Below are positions 9,181-17,256 of a stretch of DNA of 64,000 bases, in pieces. Origin of the DNA: Dechloromonas sp. GTDB taxonomy: Bacteria > Pseudomonadota > Gammaproteobacteria > Burkholderiales > Rhodocyclaceae. Below the pieces are notes generated by a model. That model ran no database searches. It saw nothing but the letters and a program-made list of their open reading frames with translations, and had not been told where the DNA came from. The DNA lies in the NCBI GenBank assembly GCA_011391255.1, contig JAABQV010000005.1, positions 109,103 to 173,102 of the forward strand. Direction: 5' to 3'. Each line of letters begins with the position of its first letter. Within the stretch, counting starts at the first letter, position 1. The position numbers and the translations under genes are program-made.

Positions 9181-9465
9181 ATGAAAAAATTGATAATTTT
9201 CGCGATGCTCGTGGCGTTTGGTTGGAACTACTACCAAAAAGGCGCCTCTTCTAGGCAAGCACAAATTCAAATAGAACCTCAAGCCTTTCAGGCGCCAGTA
9301 TCTTTAGCTAATCAGCCGACAGAGAGTTTTTCTTGTGACGGTCGGCAACATTGCAGCCAAATGCGCTCAAGAGCAGAAGCCGAATTTTTCCTTAAGAACT
9401 GTCCAGGCACAAAAATGGATGGCGACAATGACGGGATACCTTGTGAAAACGACTCAAGGTTTTAG
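9181..9465 (+). CDS. Excalibur-domain protein, membrane-anchored or secreted (cassette 3)
   Basis: Protein of 94 residues with an N-terminal hydrophobic segment (MKKLIIFAMLVAFGWNYY), then a linker, then a C-terminal Excalibur calcium-binding domain: Cys pairs around SFSCDGRQHCSQM, SRAEAEFFLKNCPG, and the DGDNDGIPCE loop. The family is extracytoplasmic and often linked to nuclease-like or cell-envelope proteins; here it stands alone. The Asp/Asn ladder of the calcium site is intact. It sits between attC2 and attC3 in the usual cassette orientation. Confidence 0.8.
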   Translation: MKKLIIFAMLVAFGWNYYQKGASSRQAQIQIEPQAFQAPVSLANQPTESFSCDGRQHCSQMRSRAEAEFFLKNCPGTKMDGDNDGIPCENDSRF

Positions 9466-9485
9466 AGCAAACCTCAGCAGCATGT

Positions 9486-9573
9486 GTCTAACCCGGCGCT
9501 CAACCTCGCTCCCTCCGGTCGCTGGACGCTGCGCGATAAAGCCGCGCAGCGCTGGTGACTTTTAACGTTAGGT
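9486..9573 (+). other. attC3 recombination site
   Basis: An 88-bp site from GTCTAAC (9486-9492) to GTTAGGT (9567-9573). It contains the GCTGCGCG / CGCGCAGC hairpin found in attC1 and a second pair GGCGCTCAACCTCGCTCC that recurs nearly unchanged in attC4. The stop codon of the reverse-oriented vapC lies in its R' box. Confidence 0.88.
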
Positions 9574-9969
9574 TTCGAGCAGGGCGGAGCGGAGGCCAAG
9601 ATGGTGCACAAACGGATCAAAATCTCGGTCGCTGTAGAGCAAGATGAAACCGCTTTCGATACAGCGGGTGGCAATGACGGTATCGATGGTTTTGCGTATG
9701 GTGATTCCTTGCCCTCGCAAGATGCGGAAATTCCTCGCTGCTTGAATAGCAACGTCCTGACCGCCAAGCTCAACTATCAGCAAAGATGTCAGCAACCTCC
9801 TGGCTTCGTTGAAATCGCGCTCACTTCCAAATCCCTGAAGCACTTCAGTGAGAATGAGGTCGCCCACGGAAATCGGCTCGCTGCTAAGCAATCTATCAAG
9901 TTTCTCCGTTTGAGGAGACTGCGTGCCCCGAAAGTAGTCAATCCAGACACTCGAATCAACCAAAATCAC
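9568..9969 (-). CDS. vapC: PIN-domain toxin VapC (integron cassette 4)
   Basis: Type II toxin RNase of 133 residues, normal for VapC. Acidic metal-binding residues are visible in MILVDSSVWIDYF (D5 and D12), in ILTEVLQGF (E), and in the C-terminal TIDTVIATRCIESGFILLYSDRDFDPF (two to three Asp). It should cleave tRNA or another structured RNA when not bound by VapB. The gene is transcribed against the normal cassette direction and overlaps vapB by 4 bp. Its stop codon TAA falls inside the attC3 core. Confidence 0.9.
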   Translation of the reverse strand: MILVDSSVWIDYFRGTQSPQTEKLDRLLSSEPISVGDLILTEVLQGFGSERDFNEARRLLTSLLIVELGGQDVAIQAARNFRILRGQGITIRKTIDTVIATRCIESGFILLYSDRDFDPFVHHLGLRSALLET

Positions 9970-10160
9970 TTGTCAGTCCTCATCTGTTCCAGATCACCCT
10001 GCCAGTCCAGCTTCCCACGGAAGCCCCGAATCTCTTCTTGCTGGCGTAAATGCAACAAAGTTTGGAGGCCAAGTTCAACCGCTTCACGCTTGGTTTTGAG
10101 GCCAGTCAGGCGGAGTGTTTCGCTCATCAGTTTGTCGTCAATTACGATATTGGTGCGCAT
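9966..10160 (-). CDS. vapB: Antitoxin VapB (integron cassette 4)
   Basis: A 64-residue antitoxin. The N-terminal ribbon-helix-helix (MRTNIVIDDKLMSETLRLTGLKTKREAVELGLQTLL) binds DNA and dimerises. The C-terminal part (RGFRGKLDWQGDLEQMRTDK) is the usual VapB tail that occupies the VapC active site. The ATG follows AGGA and lies directly next to a palindromic operator, pointing to autoregulation. It is coupled to vapC by an ATGA overlap. Confidence 0.9.
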   Translation of the reverse strand: MRTNIVIDDKLMSETLRLTGLKTKREAVELGLQTLLHLRQQEEIRGFRGKLDWQGDLEQMRTDK

Positions 10161-10192
10161 AATGTGTATCCTTTATAATATATATACACATT
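10161..10192 (-). promoter_or_regulatory. vapBC operator/promoter palindrome
   Basis: Perfect 9-bp inverted repeat AATGTGTAT (10161-10169) and ATACACATT (10184-10192) around an AT-rich 14-base centre containing TATAAT-like sequence on the minus strand. Its place directly upstream of vapB fits autorepression by VapBC. Confidence 0.65.
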
Positions 10193-10215
10193 ATAGGTAG
10201 TATTTCTTTAATTCG

Positions 10216-10290
10216 CAATCTACCCGGCGCTCAACCTCGCCCCTTCGGTCGCCGGACGCTGCGCGATAAAGCCGCGCAGGCCGGTTGGGC
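10216..10290 (+). other. attC4 recombination site (degenerate 5' box)
   Basis: Ends with GTTGGGC (10284-10290). The inner part repeats attC3 closely (CCCGGCGCTCAACCTCGC, then GACGCTGCGCGATAAAGCC). The left box (around ATCTACC, 10218-10224) deviates from consensus, so this site may recombine poorly. Confidence 0.7.
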
Positions 10291-10293
10291 GTC

Positions 10294-10548
10294 TCAGTAG
10301 TGAAAACGCAACTGAGCAATCAACAGGTCATCACCTTCAACGCGGTACACCATGCGATGCTCATCTGTTATGCGGCGTGACCAAAAACCCGATAGTGCAT
10401 GTTTCAATGCCTCAGGCTTGCCCACTCCCTCGAAAGGTTCGCGTTGTGTTTCACGAATCAGCTTGTTTATCCGCTCAACCATCCTCCTGTCCTGTTTTTG
10501 CCAGTACAGGTAATCTTCCCATGCCTCCTCTGAGAAAATCAGCTTCAC
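10294..10548 (-). CDS. yoeB: Toxin YoeB (integron cassette 5)
   Basis: An 84-residue ribosome-dependent mRNA endonuclease. It matches YoeB over its whole length: KLIFSEEAWEDYLYWQKQDRRMVERINKLI at the start, REPFEGVGKPEALKHALSGFWSRRITDEHRMVYRV in the middle, and the C-terminal LRFHY with the catalytic His and terminal Tyr. It is in reverse orientation relative to the integron and overlaps yefM by 4 bp (10545-10548), so the antitoxin is translated first. Confidence 0.95.
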   Translation of the reverse strand: MKLIFSEEAWEDYLYWQKQDRRMVERINKLIRETQREPFEGVGKPEALKHALSGFWSRRITDEHRMVYRVEGDDLLIAQLRFHY

Positions 10549-10796
10549 TTTGCCAATTCCCGCTCAACGCCCTTTCCAGCGTTCAGTTGTGCAGCCGCCG
10601 AAAGCAAACGCTTGGCGTTCGCCGGAGTGCGCAAAAGATAAGCTGTTTCCTCAAGCGCTTTGTAATCTTCAAGCGAGAGCATAACCACGGCTTGATCGCC
10701 ATTGCGCGTGATAATCAAAGCTTCGTGGTTGTTACAAACCCGATCCATGGTGCTGGCAAGGTTTGCGCGAACAGTGGTGTAAGTCATAGCATCCAT
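10545..10796 (-). CDS. yefM: Antitoxin YefM (integron cassette 5)
   Basis: Phd/YefM-family antitoxin of 83 residues starting MDAMTYTTVRANLAST. The start at 10796 is chosen because GGAGG lies seven bases upstream; a longer frame to 10832 would run through the operator. The body (MDRVCNNHEALIITRNGDQAVVMLSLEDYKALEETAYLL) is canonical YefM. It neutralises YoeB and represses its own promoter through the palindrome upstream. Confidence 0.93.
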   Translation of the reverse strand: MDAMTYTTVRANLASTMDRVCNNHEALIITRNGDQAVVMLSLEDYKALEETAYLLRTPANAKRLLSAAAQLNAGKGVERELAK

Positions 10797-10809
10797 TTTT
10801 CTGCCTCCA

Positions 10810-10835
10810 GATATGTACGCTTTAATGTACATATC
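10810..10835 (-). promoter_or_regulatory. yefM-yoeB operator palindrome
   Basis: Perfect inverted repeat GATATGTAC (10810-10818) and GTACATATC (10827-10835) with an 8-base spacer. Each arm holds the TGTAC core typical of YefM-YoeB operators. It lies just upstream of the yefM ribosome site. Confidence 0.75.
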
Positions 10836-10873
10836 AAACCACTGATTGTCCAGAGAAAATCAGCTGACACGAC

Positions 10874-10888
10874 GCCCAACGATTAGGG
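10874..10888 (+). other. Possible remnant of a fifth attC core
   Basis: GCCCAAC followed at once by GATTAGGG looks like an attC 3' end with a one-base insertion in GTTAGGG. No matching left half was found. It probably marks the right end of the cassette array. Confidence 0.35.
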
Positions 10889-10946
10889 TTCGATCGTGTA
10901 AATTGGAGACAGAGCGCGGTTTCCCGTCGGGAGGCCGTTTGATTAC

Positions 10947-11171
10947 TTACCCGCCGCGCTTCTTGCTGTAAGTTTTGAACACCGCTTTGGCGTCGCGGCC
11001 GGCGCGCTCAAGGGTACAGATGGCGGGGTCATCATCGTGGCCGCTAAAAAAATCGTCTTCCTGCGCCTGCATCACCATGGCGATTGCCTGCTCGTCACGC
11101 AGCGCATAGCGCTCCGTGAGTTGCGTGGTGACTTCGTCGAGGTGTTCTTCGTAAGTCATATGGGCGGACAT
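10947..11171 (-). CDS. Small conserved hypothetical protein downstream of aldehyde dehydrogenase
   Basis: A 74-residue soluble, acidic protein (MTYEEHLDEVTTQLTERYALRDEQAIAMVMQAQEDDFFSGHDDDP) with a basic C-terminus (FKTYSKKRGG). No family is recognised. It is the last gene of the unit ALDH - DUF779 - 94-residue protein - this gene, all on the minus strand with gaps of 80, 57 and 15 bases. An accessory role in aldehyde or ethanol metabolism is inferred from position only. An ATG five codons in (MTYEEH) is an alternative start. Confidence 0.65.
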   Translation of the reverse strand: MSAHMTYEEHLDEVTTQLTERYALRDEQAIAMVMQAQEDDFFSGHDDDPAICTLERAGRDAKAVFKTYSKKRGG

Positions 11172-11186
11172 GGCTGAGTGGTTGCC

Positions 11187-11471
11187 TTAGTGGGCAGCTT
11201 TTTTCTCGTTGGCCAGCGCGGTTTCGGCGATCTCGCGATAGAGCGAGGCGACTTGGCCGGCCAGTTGTTCAAATTCCGGATGACGTTGCAGCATCGGCAT
11301 GGCTTGTAGCGAGTCAGTCAGCAGTTCCTGCATGAAGGCGAGGTCAAATTCGTCGAAGACTTCGCCCTGGTCAACTTTGGCTTTGAGCGCCAGCGCACGC
11401 GGTAGGCGTTGTGATTCGAAACGCTCCATCAAAACTGCCAAAACGCCTTTTTCGTCTTCCATGTTGCTCAT
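11187..11471 (-). CDS. Hypothetical protein in the aldehyde dehydrogenase unit
   Basis: A 94-residue, probably all-helical soluble protein (MEDEKGVLAVLMERFESQRLPRALALKAKVDQGEVFDEFDLAFMQELL). A ribosome site, AAGGAG, lies just upstream of the start region. I recognise no domain. It sits between the DUF779 gene and the 74-residue protein on the same strand. The pattern of small helical proteins behind exaC/aldB-type dehydrogenases suggests co-regulation with acetaldehyde metabolism; this is inference. Confidence 0.65.
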   Translation of the reverse strand: MSNMEDEKGVLAVLMERFESQRLPRALALKAKVDQGEVFDEFDLAFMQELLTDSLQAMPMLQRHPEFEQLAGQVASLYREIAETALANEKKAAH

Positions 11472-11528
11472 TTGTTGTCTCCTTGTTTAGGTCTCAGTAG
11501 CAAGAGTTTATCACCAGCTGAAAGCGCA

Positions 11529-11894
11529 CTATGGCGCCGTCTTGGCTAGTTCTTCCAGTTCTTGTGCGGTGAATACCCGGGAACGGGTATGAAAGGCCTT
11601 GCCTTCCGAGCCTTCCAGCGAAAACGTGCCGCCGTGACCATCAATGACGTCGATGATCAGTTGCGTGTGTTTCCAGGTTTCAAACTGCGATTTGCTCATG
11701 TAAAACGGCACACCGCCGATGTCGCCAAGGTGGACGTCGCCCTGGCCGATGGTCAGATCGGTGGGCAGGTAGCAGTTGGCGGCGCTGTTGTCGCAGCAGC
11801 CGCCGGATTGGTGAAACATCACTTCGCCGTACTGGCCTTGCAGTTTCTTGATCAGCTCGAGCGCAGCGGGGGTGGCAATGACGCGGTCAACCAT
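11529..11894 (-). CDS. DUF779 family protein
   Basis: A 121-residue protein of the DUF779 family, which commonly lies next to acetaldehyde dehydrogenase genes. It has the family's Cys-rich signature (FHQSGGCCDNSAANCYLPTDL, about 27-47) and the conserved middle GVPFYMSKSQFETWKHTQLIIDVIDGHGGTFSLEG. The biochemical role is unknown; the cysteines suggest metal binding. It lies 80 bases downstream of the dehydrogenase, behind a terminator-like hairpin, so its expression may be lower than that of the enzyme. Confidence 0.9.
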   Translation of the reverse strand: MVDRVIATPAALELIKKLQGQYGEVMFHQSGGCCDNSAANCYLPTDLTIGQGDVHLGDIGGVPFYMSKSQFETWKHTQLIIDVIDGHGGTFSLEGSEGKAFHTRSRVFTAQELEELAKTAP

Positions 11895-11906
11895 GATTTC
11901 TCCTTG

Positions 11907-11932
11907 AAAAAACGGGGCGGTTGCCCGCCCCG
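11907..11932 (-). terminator. Terminator/attenuator between ALDH and DUF779 genes
   Basis: Read on the minus strand: an 8-bp stem CGGGGCGG / CCGCCCCG with a 4-base loop (11913-11932), then six T (11907-11912). It probably trims transcription downstream of the dehydrogenase. Confidence 0.8.
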
Positions 11933-11974
11933 GAAAGTGTTACCCGAAGGTGCCCAGAGAACCCGTTAAATCAA

Positions 11975-13495
<1,521 letters not shown>

Positions 13496-13554
13496 TTTTG
13501 TCTCCGATATTTTTACGAATGAGTGAATGAGTTACCCGAAGGGTGGTACTCCTT

Positions 13555-13570
13555 ATCAAGCCCCGTGCCA
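13555..13570 (-). promoter_or_regulatory. Sigma-54 (-24/-12) promoter of the aldehyde dehydrogenase unit
   Basis: On the minus strand the 16 bases read TGGCACG, GGGC, TTGAT. This matches the TGGCACG-N4-TTGCW consensus except for one base in the -12 element. Predicted transcription start is about 13543, 48 bases before the ATG. It agrees with the neighbouring sigma-54 activator. Confidence 0.75.
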
Positions 13571-13643
13571 GCCCAGAAAATGCTCGCTATCTATATGATT
13601 TAAATAATTTGTGCCAAAAACTGCCGTTGACCGTAACAGGTGC

Positions 13644-13683
13644 TGTGACGTTGCGTTCCGCGACAGTTGTCACAAAATGGAAC
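13644..13683. promoter_or_regulatory. Candidate AcoR upstream activating sequence
   Basis: Two nested dyads: TGTGAC (13644-13649) with GTCACA (13669-13674), and GTTCC (13655-13659) with GGAAC (13679-13683). They lie about 100 bases upstream of the predicted ALDH start, a usual distance for a sigma-54 enhancer. Confidence 0.45.
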
Positions 13684-13780
13684 ACTTGAGCGTGCGCTAG
13701 CCTAATTAGCCTTGGCGCGCTCCGCTTAAAGCCTATACTCGGCAAAAAACGGGCAACGACCCGGCGAGGAGATGAGACAA

Positions 13781-15688
13781 ATGCGCACCCACACCCCGGC
13801 AGCGGCGCCGCTATTGCGCCAGGCGCGGAACAAATTGCTTGAAGACGGCGATTTCCCCGCCGGGCATATCGACGAACGGCTGGCTCGTTCATGGCGGCGC
13901 AGTCTGGCGGCGGGGCTCTCGCCGACCGAGCGGCTTTCCAACGTCGATAATCTTTCCGGTTCCCAACTACAACGCTCGCTGGCGCGCAATCACGATCTGG
14001 TGAGCCACTCGCGGCCGGTGATGGAATACCTCTTCGAGCAGGTGCGGCAAAGTCAGAGCATGGTCATCCTCGCCGATAATCGTGGTGTCCTCATGCATAC
14101 GCTCGGCGATGTCGATTTTCTTGGCAAGGCCGAGCGCGTTGCCTTGATGTCCGGCGCCAGCTGGCACGAGCAGCAGCGCGGCACCAACGCCATCGGTACG
14201 GCGCTGGCCGAGGCCGCCGGTGTCGAAATTCACGGCTCCGAACATTATCTGGAGCGCAACGGTTTCCTGACCTGTGCCGCCGCCCCCATCGTCTCGGCGA
14301 CCGGCGAACTGCTCGGCGTTCTCGATATTTCCGGCGACCAGCGCAGCCGGCATCCGCACACCTCCGGGTTAGTCAATACGGCGGCGCGGATGATTGAAAA
14401 CCGGCTGGTGCTGGCCGCCAGCCAGCGCCAGATTCGCCTGCATCTGCATGCCCAGCCGGAAGGTATTGGCAGCGTCGTTGAGGGCATCGTCGCACTTTCC
14501 GAGGATGGCTGGATCGTCGGCGCCAACCGCCAGGGTTTGGCCTACCTCGGGCTGGCTGCGGTCGACATCGGCGCGACGCCGATTTTTCGCGTGCTCGATG
14601 TTCGGCTTGAACAAATTTTGGCCCGTTTTCAGCGTCGACCGCAACAGCCCATACTGCTGCATCGCCACGACGGCATGGCGATATATGCGCAGGTTCATGC
14701 CGAATTCAAGACGCCCGTCGCGGTACAGCGCCTGCCGGAAAAGCCGGCGCAAGATGCGCTAAGTAAACTCGATACCGGTGATATTCGTTGGTCGGCCGCC
14801 GCGGGCAAGGCGCGACGCATCGCCGGCAAGCCGATTCCGCTGTTACTACTTGGCGAGTCCGGTGTCGGCAAGGAGTTGTTTGCGCGCGCCGTCCATGAGT
14901 CGTCGCCACAGAAAAATGGCCCATTTGTTGCCATCAACTGCGCCGCCTTGCCGGAGAATCTGATTGAGGCTGAACTCTTCGGTTACAGCGCCGGCGCCTT
15001 CACCGGGGCGGCGAAAGAGGGGCGCCCCGGCCGCCTGCGTGAGGCCGAGGGTGGCACGCTGTTTCTTGATGAGATCGGTGACATGCCGCTGACCATGCAG
15101 ACCCGTCTCCTGCGCGTCTTGCAGGAACGCCAGGTGACGCCGCTGGGTGGCGGCCAGTCGGTCAGCGTAAATTTTTCGCTGATCTGTGCGACGCACAGCA
15201 ACTTGCGCGAAGCCGCCGAAGCCGGGCGCTTCCGTAGCGATCTCTATTACCGGATCAACGGCCTGACGCTCAATTTGCCGGCCTTGCGCGAGCGCAGCGA
15301 TTTTGTTCCGCTGGTCGAAAAACTGCTTGATGAACTCTTTCCGGATGGTCATCTGCATTTGGCACCGGAACTGTTGACGCGGCTGGCAGCCTACCGCTGG
15401 CCGGGTAATCTGCGCCAGCTGGCAAGCGTTTTGCGCACCGCCGTGGCAATGCTCGATTCTGATGAAACGAGAATTGACTGGCCGCACCTGCCCGACGATC
15501 TGCTTGATGAGTTGAGCAAGGCCCCGGTCAAGCCGGCTTCAGTGGTCGCTGCGCAAAATCTAGATGAGCGCTCGCGTCAGGCCATTCACGAAACCCTGGA
15601 AGACTGTCGCGGGAATGTTTCAGAAGCCGCGCGCCGCCTCGGGATCAGCCGTCAGACCATGTATCGAAAGCTGAAAAATCAGGACTGA
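13781..15688 (+). CDS. acoR: Sigma-54-dependent activator AcoR (acetoin/acetaldehyde catabolism)
   Basis: A 635-residue enhancer-binding protein. The N-terminal half holds a GAF-type sensor domain (SQSMVILADNRGVLMHTLGDVDFL, then GTNAIGTALAEAAGVEIHGSEHYL). The AAA+ domain shows GESGVGKE (Walker A), GAFTGA (sigma-54 contact) and GTLFLDEIGDMP (Walker B). A Fis-type helix-turn-helix ends the protein (GNVSEAARRLGISRQTMYRKLK). The start at 13781 has AGGAG nine bases upstream; the ATG at 13772 abuts that site and is unlikely. It is divergent from the dehydrogenase it presumably activates. Confidence 0.92.
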   Translation: MRTHTPAAAPLLRQARNKLLEDGDFPAGHIDERLARSWRRSLAAGLSPTERLSNVDNLSGSQLQRSLARNHDLVSHSRPVMEYLFEQVRQSQSMVILADNRGVLMHTLGDVDFLGKAERVALMSGASWHEQQRGTNAIGTALAEAAGVEIHGSEHYLERNGFLTCAAAPIVSATGELLGVLDISGDQRSRHPHTSGLVNTAARMIENRLVLAASQRQIRLHLHAQPEGIGSVVEGIVALSEDGWIVGANRQGLAYLGLAAVDIGATPIFRVLDVRLEQILARFQRRPQQPILLHRHDGMAIYAQVHAEFKTPVAVQRLPEKPAQDALSKLDTGDIRWSAAAGKARRIAGKPIPLLLLGESGVGKELFARAVHESSPQKNGPFVAINCAALPENLIEAELFGYSAGAFTGAAKEGRPGRLREAEGGTLFLDEIGDMPLTMQTRLLRVLQERQVTPLGGGQSVSVNFSLICATHSNLREAAEAGRFRSDLYYRINGLTLNLPALRERSDFVPLVEKLLDELFPDGHLHLAPELLTRLAAYRWPGNLRQLASVLRTAVAMLDSDETRIDWPHLPDDLLDELSKAPVKPASVVAAQNLDERSRQAIHETLEDCRGNVSEAARRLGISRQTMYRKLKNQD

Positions 15689-15747
15689 CTGACGAACGAC
15701 TGGCCGTGCTCGCTGTCCATTTTGCTTGTGCTCGAGAATAGGCAGTC

Positions 15748-16365
15748 ATGTATCACGGAGAGAAATTTAACGCCTGGACGCATCTGATCGGTGCCTTGCT
15801 CGCCCTGAGCGGCGCGGTCTGGCTGCTTGGCGTGGCCGTAGCAAGCGGTGACGGCTGGAAGATATTCAGCATGTGCGTCTATGGCGCGACGCTGGTTGCG
15901 CTCTACAGTATTTCGACCGTCTATCACAGCGTGCGCGGGCGGGCAAAGCGCATCCTGCGCAAGCTCGACCATCTCTCGATCTACTTGCTGATCGCCGGCA
16001 GTTACACCCCGTTTTGCCTGATCAGCCTGCGTGGGCCATGGGGCTGGTGGCTTTTCGGCATTATCTGGACGCTGGCCGTGGTCGGTATGTTGCAGGAAAT
16101 CAAGCCGCGCTCCGAGGCGCGGGTGATGTCTTTGGTGATTTACGCGGTGATGGGCTGGATCGTGCTGGTGGCGGTCAAGCCGCTACTCGCCAATCTCGGC
16201 GTGGAGGGTTTCATCTGGCTGGCAGCGGGCGGCGCTTTTTATACGCTGGGTATCGTCTTCTTCGTTTTCGACGAGCGCTTCCGGCACTGGCACGGCATCT
16301 GGCACCTGTTCGTGATCGCCGGTAGCCTGATGCACTTCATTGCCGTCCTGTTTTACGTGCTTTGA
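15748..16365 (+). CDS. Hemolysin III family membrane protein
   Basis: A 205-residue, seven-segment membrane protein of the HlyIII/TrhA (PAQR-like) family. Family marks: N-terminal GEKFNAWTHLIGALLAL, STVYHSVRGRAKRILRKLDHLSIYLLIAGSYTPF, and the C-terminal HGIWHLFVIAGSLMHF with paired His. The conserved His/Ser/Asp residues suggest a metal-dependent hydrolase-like fold; in bacteria the family is linked to membrane homeostasis. It starts 59 bases after acoR on the same strand but has no evident functional link. Confidence 0.92.
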   Translation: MYHGEKFNAWTHLIGALLALSGAVWLLGVAVASGDGWKIFSMCVYGATLVALYSISTVYHSVRGRAKRILRKLDHLSIYLLIAGSYTPFCLISLRGPWGWWLFGIIWTLAVVGMLQEIKPRSEARVMSLVIYAVMGWIVLVAVKPLLANLGVEGFIWLAAGGAFYTLGIVFFVFDERFRHWHGIWHLFVIAGSLMHFIAVLFYVL

Positions 16366-16404
16366 TTGAGGCGAGGTAATCCCGCTTCAATCATGGCGCA
16401 AGAC

Positions 16405-16683
16405 TCAGGGGCGACGATCCTGCGGATTCCAGGAAAATAATGAGCGTGCCGTTTCGTTCATGCGCGTCAGGGCAGGTTCAATGGATTCTGAAAACGGTTT
16501 CTGGCTGGCCTGCGGGTTCCATGCAAAAAGCGGGCGCAGCATTTCGCTGAAGGCGTGTGCGCCAACGGCGGTGCTATCGGCGGCCAGTTTGGCAAACAAG
16601 CCGGCGCGCTCGATCAGTGCGCTGTTGAGATCCTGAGTTGCCGATGCAAGAACTTCGTTTTCCGGGGTTTTGGTTTTAGCCAT
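16405..16683 (-). CDS. Small hypothetical protein
   Basis: A 92-residue soluble protein starting MAKTKTPENEVLASATQDLNSALIERAGLFAKLAADSTAVGAHAF. The start at 16683 follows TTGGAG six bases upstream; the frame extends 13 codons further without a ribosome site. It contains a repeated short motif (LRPLFAWNPQ and ARSLFSWNPQ) and is predicted helical, loosely recalling phasin-like proteins, but I cannot assign a family. It is isolated between hlyIII and crcB. Confidence 0.6.
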   Translation of the reverse strand: MAKTKTPENEVLASATQDLNSALIERAGLFAKLAADSTAVGAHAFSEMLRPLFAWNPQASQKPFSESIEPALTRMNETARSLFSWNPQDRRP

Positions 16684-16779
16684 GATGAACTCCAATTTTG
16701 TTGCGGTGCACCATAATAGCACGCTGCAACCCGGATTCTTGTTTCCCCGGAGGATTCATTTAGCCATGGGCGATCGGGC

Positions 16780-17187
16780 TCAAGACCAGATCCGCGTCGC
16801 CCCTACCGTCATCAGGCCGAGATAGGTGGCGGTCAAAGATCCGGCGAGATGGATGGACGCCAGGCCGATGGCTATTGCCGGCTGGCCGGCCAATAGCCGC
16901 TCGACGACTTCGGCAGAAAAGGTCGAAAAAGTGGTCAGGCCACCGAGAAAGCCGGTGATGGCAAACAGCTTCCAGGCGAGCGGGAAATGTGTGTTGAGGT
17001 GGAACAGGCCGACCGCGATGCCGACCAGGTAACCGCCAATCAGGTTGGCGGCGAGGGTGCCGAGGGGGAGCGCAATAAATAGGGGGTTGAGCGCCAGTCC
17101 CAATAGCCAGCGCGCCCACGCTCCAAGCGCGGCACCCGCGCCGACGGCAAGAAAATTGAGGGCAGTAAGATTGTGTAGTGCAGACAT
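16780..17187 (-). CDS. crcB: Fluoride ion channel CrcB (Fluc)
   Basis: A 135-residue, four-segment membrane protein that exports fluoride as a dual-topology dimer. Family hallmarks seen: GAALGAWARWLLG near the N-terminus, GTLAANLIGGYLVG, and GFLGGLTTFSTFSAEVVERL, which holds the Thr/Phe residues of the fluoride path. The start is placed at the ATG at 17187 (MSALHNLTALNF); the open frame continues 174 codons further upstream but only as antisense to glnS. No fluoride riboswitch was recognised in the 69-base gap to glnS. Confidence 0.9.
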   Translation of the reverse strand: MSALHNLTALNFLAVGAGAALGAWARWLLGLALNPLFIALPLGTLAANLIGGYLVGIAVGLFHLNTHFPLAWKLFAITGFLGGLTTFSTFSAEVVERLLAGQPAIAIGLASIHLAGSLTATYLGLMTVGATRIWS

Positions 17188-17256
17188 GGGCTGAATTGTA
17201 GCGGTTAGCGCGCCTCTGCCGGTTAAAATGGCGCGATTGAAATCAGAGGTTTTATC

